DNA from: Sinorhizobium sp. RAC02
GTDB lineage: Bacteria; Pseudomonadota; Alphaproteobacteria; Rhizobiales; Rhizobiaceae
Assembly (NCBI RefSeq): GCF_001713395.1
Contig: NZ_CP016450.1
Coordinates: 496,001 to 560,000 of the forward strand
Direction: 5' to 3'
Length of the DNA stretch: 64,000 bases
How positions within the stretch are numbered: the first letter of the stretch is position 1; the number at the start of each line of letters is the position of its first letter. Made by a program: the position numbers and the translations under genes. Below the pieces are notes generated by a model. That model searched no databases, was not told where the DNA came from, and saw only the letters and a program-made list of their open reading frames with translations. Shown here one piece after another: positions 61,593 to 64,000 of this stretch.

Positions 61593-62347
61593 TGTTTTCT
61601 CAGTTCCGGCAGGGCGCAGAGTTCGCCGCAGCCCGGAATGCCGGGCAGCATGTAGCGCAGGCAGCAGACCTTGCGGCGACAGTGGACGGCACCGGCCTCC
61701 AATTCGTGGCGCAGGCAGCCGTGGAAAGGGTTGCGGTTGCCATTGGCAAGCAGCGGGCAGTCGAAAAGCGGGCGTGACGGCCAATGGTCGTCGCCTTCGG
61801 ACGGCGACCGATCGGTCGTGTTGAAGGCGTAGTCGATGTAGACGGCGGCGTTGTTCCAGGCAAGTTTCGGCGCGATGCCGGATTTTTCCTTGAGGAGGGC
61901 CACAGCGCGGGAAAGGTGGCAATCTACCAGCGGCGTGATGAGATCGACGAGGTCGCTGCCTTCGCTCCAGTCTCCCTCATGCGGCAGGCCGAAGGCGCGC
62001 GGCAAGCCGTCCTCGCCGATCGCGATGGTCATCTCCTCCAGGGCGATCGGCAGCGTCATCTCCGCCCGGCGCGCCACGACATAGGGGATCGTCAGCGCGG
62101 AAAAATAGTAAAGCGACCAGAAGGAGGCCGCCGCCCGCCGGTCGGCATTGCCGTGGCTTGCCGCATACCGGTCGAGCGTCTCGGCAAAGCCGTCTCCGGC
62201 CAGAAAGTCGCAAAGCGGCATGGCGCCCTCAAGGTCCGACGAGAGCATCATCTTCTCGCCGCACCAGGCATGTTCACCGGTAAAGACCGCCTTCAGGCCG
62301 TTGGGCCTGAAGGCGGTCTCGCCGTCCTGGGAGGAATGGATCGTCAA
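61589..62347 (-). CDS. Ferric siderophore reductase, FhuF family
   Basis: The protein is about 252 residues, opening at a TTG (62347) just after the receptor stop; the nearest ATG is at 62251 (residue 33), which would lose a conserved-looking 'AWCGEKM' stretch. FhuF reduces cytoplasmic ferric hydroxamate siderophores with a [2Fe-2S] cluster held by a C-terminal Cys motif. Here it reads 'CCLRYMLPGIPGCGELC', that is CC-x10-C-x3-C, one residue longer than the CC-x10-C-x2-C of E. coli FhuF. A 15-bp hairpin lies within its first codons. Confidence 0.82.
   Translation of the reverse strand: MTIHSSQDGETAFRPNGLKAVFTGEHAWCGEKMMLSSDLEGAMPLCDFLAGDGFAETLDRYAASHGNADRRAAASFWSLYYFSALTIPYVVARRAEMTLPIALEEMTIAIGEDGLPRAFGLPHEGDWSEGSDLVDLITPLVDCHLSRAVALLKEKSGIAPKLAWNNAAVYIDYAFNTTDRSPSEGDDHWPSRPLFDCPLLANGNRNPFHGCLRHELEAGAVHCRRKVCCLRYMLPGIPGCGELCALPELRKQ
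62285..62318 (-). other. Long perfect hairpin in the 5' part of fhuF
   Basis: GACCGCCTTCAGGCC (62285-62299) and GGCCTGAAGGCGGTC (62304-62318) are exact reverse complements with a 4-base loop. On the coding (minus) strand it is followed by TTTA. It may attenuate transcription between the receptor and fhuF or hide the ribosome site. Confidence 0.55.
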
Positions 62348-62351
62348 GGGC

Positions 62352-64000
62352 TTACCACGAATATTTCAGACTACCGATGACCGTGCGGCCCTGGTCACGA
62401 TAGCAATAGCCGGCCGAGCATACGGAGTCGCGGCGGTTGAAGAGGTTCGTCGCGTTGACTTGAAGCTTCAGGCCTTCGAAGTCCTTGTTGATCGCGGCGA
62501 AATCGTAGGAGATCGATGCATCGACGAGGGCGCGTGAACTGTTCGTGGTCTTGTTTTCGTCGTCACCGAAGCTCGAACCCAGGAAGCGCACGCCCGCGCC
62601 GATGCCGAGACCGGCCAGTGCACCGTCTTCCGGCATGTCGTAGTGTGCCCAGAGCGACGCCATGTGGTTCGGCACGGAAGAGACCTCTTTTCCGACAGTG
62701 CCGGTCGGGCCGTCGAGGATTTCGGTCTGCGTGTAGGTGTAGGACGCGATCAGCGAAAGGCCGTTGTCCAGCGAGGTGTTAGCCTCGAATTCGAAGCCGC
62801 GCGAGCGGATCTCGCCGCGCTGGACCTGTGCATTGGTGACGGTGCCGTCTGGCAGTGTCACGACTTCATAATACAGGCTGTTCTTCTGATCGATGTTGAA
62901 GAGGGCGGCCGTCAGCAGCGTGTTGCTGTTCGGCAGCAGATACTTCACGCCGATTTCCTGCTGTTCGCTTTCCGTCGGCTTGAAGGGATCGCGTGTTGCG
63001 ACGTCCACGCCGCCATTCGGCGAGAAGGCGGTCGAGTAGCTGGCATAAGGCGTGATGCCCCATTCCGTTTCATAGGTCACGCCGGCACGCCACGTGAAGG
63101 CACGGTCCTTCTGGTTGGTCGTGCTCAAGGCGCCGGAGGCCAGATCAGTATCGTCGGTATCCGTCGATACCCAGTCGTAGCGGCCGCCCAGCGTGAGGGT
63201 AAGCGCGTCGTAACGAATCTGATCCTGAAGGTAGAGGCCGGTGATGAACTGGTCCTGCACGGTCTTCGTCTGGAAGGCGATCGGATCAACGGGCCGGCCC
63301 GCCGTCGGGTTGTCGGTGTCGATCGGCGGTGCGGTGCCGTAGCCGTTGAGCGACTTCCAGTAGATCTTGGTCAGATCGATGCCGCCCAGCATGGTGTGTT
63401 CCAGCGCGCCTGTCGCGAACTTCGCTTCGAGCTGGTTGTCGATCGTGTAGGTGTTCAGCCACTCTTCGTAGGTGCCGGCCGTGCCTTCGAGAAGGGTCGG
63501 GTCGTCCTTGTTCCGCTCGGACGCGAATGCCCAGTCGGCGTCGATGTTGAGCCTGGATGCGCGGGCGTTCTGGCGGAAGACGAAGACATCGTTGAGGCGG
63601 TGTTCAAATTCGTAGCCGATGCGGCCCTGGTCCTGGATGGCATCGTTGAAGGCTGGATTGCCAGCGAAGATGTCGGTGACCTTGCCGGCAGCGCTGTCGA
63701 AGAAGTAAGCCGCCGTGCCGCCGGTCTCGGTGCGGGAGTATTCGCCGAGGATGGTGAGCTTCGTGTCCTCGTCCGGCTTCCAGGTAAAGGCCGGTGCGAT
63801 GTAGGCGCGATTATCCGGAACGCCGACCTGTTCGGTATCCGAATCGCGGAGCAGACCGGTCAGGCGATAGTAGAACGGGTCTTCCTCGTTGACCGGGCCG
63901 GAAAAATCGAACTGGCCCTGGTAGCGATCGTGGCTGCCATATTGCACCTGTACCTCGCGCAAGGCCTCTTCCGTCGGGCGCTTGCTGATGAGGTTGTAGA
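62352..64000 (-). CDS. TonB-dependent siderophore receptor (5' end beyond the window)
   Basis: The 3' portion of an outer-membrane receptor, 549 codons inside the window, is open at the right edge with no start. The plug sequence 'YNLISKRPTEEA' is followed by a long barrel and a C-terminal 'TVIGSLKYSW' ending in an aromatic residue, as needed for assembly. A 'SVCSAGYCYRDQGR' loop near the end resembles the FhuA-type cysteine loop, so a hydroxamate siderophore is likely. It precedes fhuF by 4 bases, and a receptor-reductase-binding protein operon is probable. Confidence 0.88.
   Translation of the reverse strand, partial: YNLISKRPTEEALREVQVQYGSHDRYQGQFDFSGPVNEEDPFYYRLTGLLRDSDTEQVGVPDNRAYIAPAFTWKPDEDTKLTILGEYSRTETGGTAAYFFDSAAGKVTDIFAGNPAFNDAIQDQGRIGYEFEHRLNDVFVFRQNARASRLNIDADWAFASERNKDDPTLLEGTAGTYEEWLNTYTIDNQLEAKFATGALEHTMLGGIDLTKIYWKSLNGYGTAPPIDTDNPTAGRPVDPIAFQTKTVQDQFITGLYLQDQIRYDALTLTLGGRYDWVSTDTDDTDLASGALSTTNQKDRAFTWRAGVTYETEWGITPYASYSTAFSPNGGVDVATRDPFKPTESEQQEIGVKYLLPNSNTLLTAALFNIDQKNSLYYEVVTLPDGTVTNAQVQRGEIRSRGFEFEANTSLDNGLSLIASYTYTQTEILDGPTGTVGKEVSSVPNHMASLWAHYDMPEDGALAGLGIGAGVRFLGSSFGDDENKTTNSSRALVDASISYDFAAINKDFEGLKLQVNATNLFNRRDSVCSAGYCYRDQGRTVIGSLKYSW

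Overview
The window looks like a stretch of an alphaproteobacterial genome of the order Rhizobiales, probably family Rhizobiaceae (Agrobacterium, Rhizobium, Ensifer or Shinella type). The evidence is high GC coding sequence, a RHH-less putA with a divergent Lrp-type putR, an aapJQM-type permease set, a bcsN-bcsA-bcsB cellulose cluster and many ABC importers. I see no tRNA or rRNA gene, insertion sequence, phage gene or CRISPR array. The genus cannot be fixed from sequence alone.

Layout. 230-6581: an ABC importer of the AfuABC/FbpABC class with two paralogous binding proteins and an inositol-monophosphatase-fold phosphatase, which suggests uptake and dephosphorylation of a phosphorylated sugar or polyol. 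6633-11242: proline catabolism (putA, a small upstream ORF, putR). 11398-16194: a DUF1989 protein, a beta-propeller protein, a TPR/winged-helix regulator divergent from a DUF899 protein, and an MFS carrier. 16295-17735: two small unknown genes and a LuxR-type regulator. 18210-25256: a polar amino-acid-type ABC importer without its ATPase, joined to an amidohydrolase and a histidine kinase/FixJ-type regulator pair, followed by a secreted GlcG/HbpS-like protein. 25974-28043: an RTX protein built of four 114-residue repeats. 28319-38143: a LytS/LytTR two-component pair followed by bcsN, bcsA, bcsB and a TPR protein, with no bcsZ endoglucanase.

38180-43302: a small secreted protein, a glutathione-transferase-like protein, and a complete sulfate/thiosulfate importer. 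43303-43985: a structured intergenic region and a small ORF. 44023-49312: an NtrC/DctD-type regulator and Cache-domain kinase whose probable target is visible next door: a strong sigma-54 promoter with paired palindromic upstream sites in front of an oxalate/formate-antiporter-family MFS gene. 49515-51898: a type II NADH dehydrogenase, an SDR and a zinc-ribbon protein. 51956-58678: a LysR regulator divergent from two tandem dimethylglycine/sarcosine dehydrogenase-type flavoproteins and a PEP mutase/isocitrate lyase superfamily protein. 58798-60427: an Lrp-type regulator divergent from an isochorismatase-like hydrolase, plus a small membrane protein. 60486-64000: siderophore-iron use (binding protein, FhuF reductase, TonB receptor cut by the window edge).

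Overall this is a catabolic, transport-rich segment in which most transporters sit beside a dedicated enzyme and regulator. The observations most worth following are the sigma-54/UAS architecture at 47423-47527, the ATPase-less ABC/amidohydrolase/two-component operon, the probable sugar-phosphate importer, and the PPC-repeat RTX protein.
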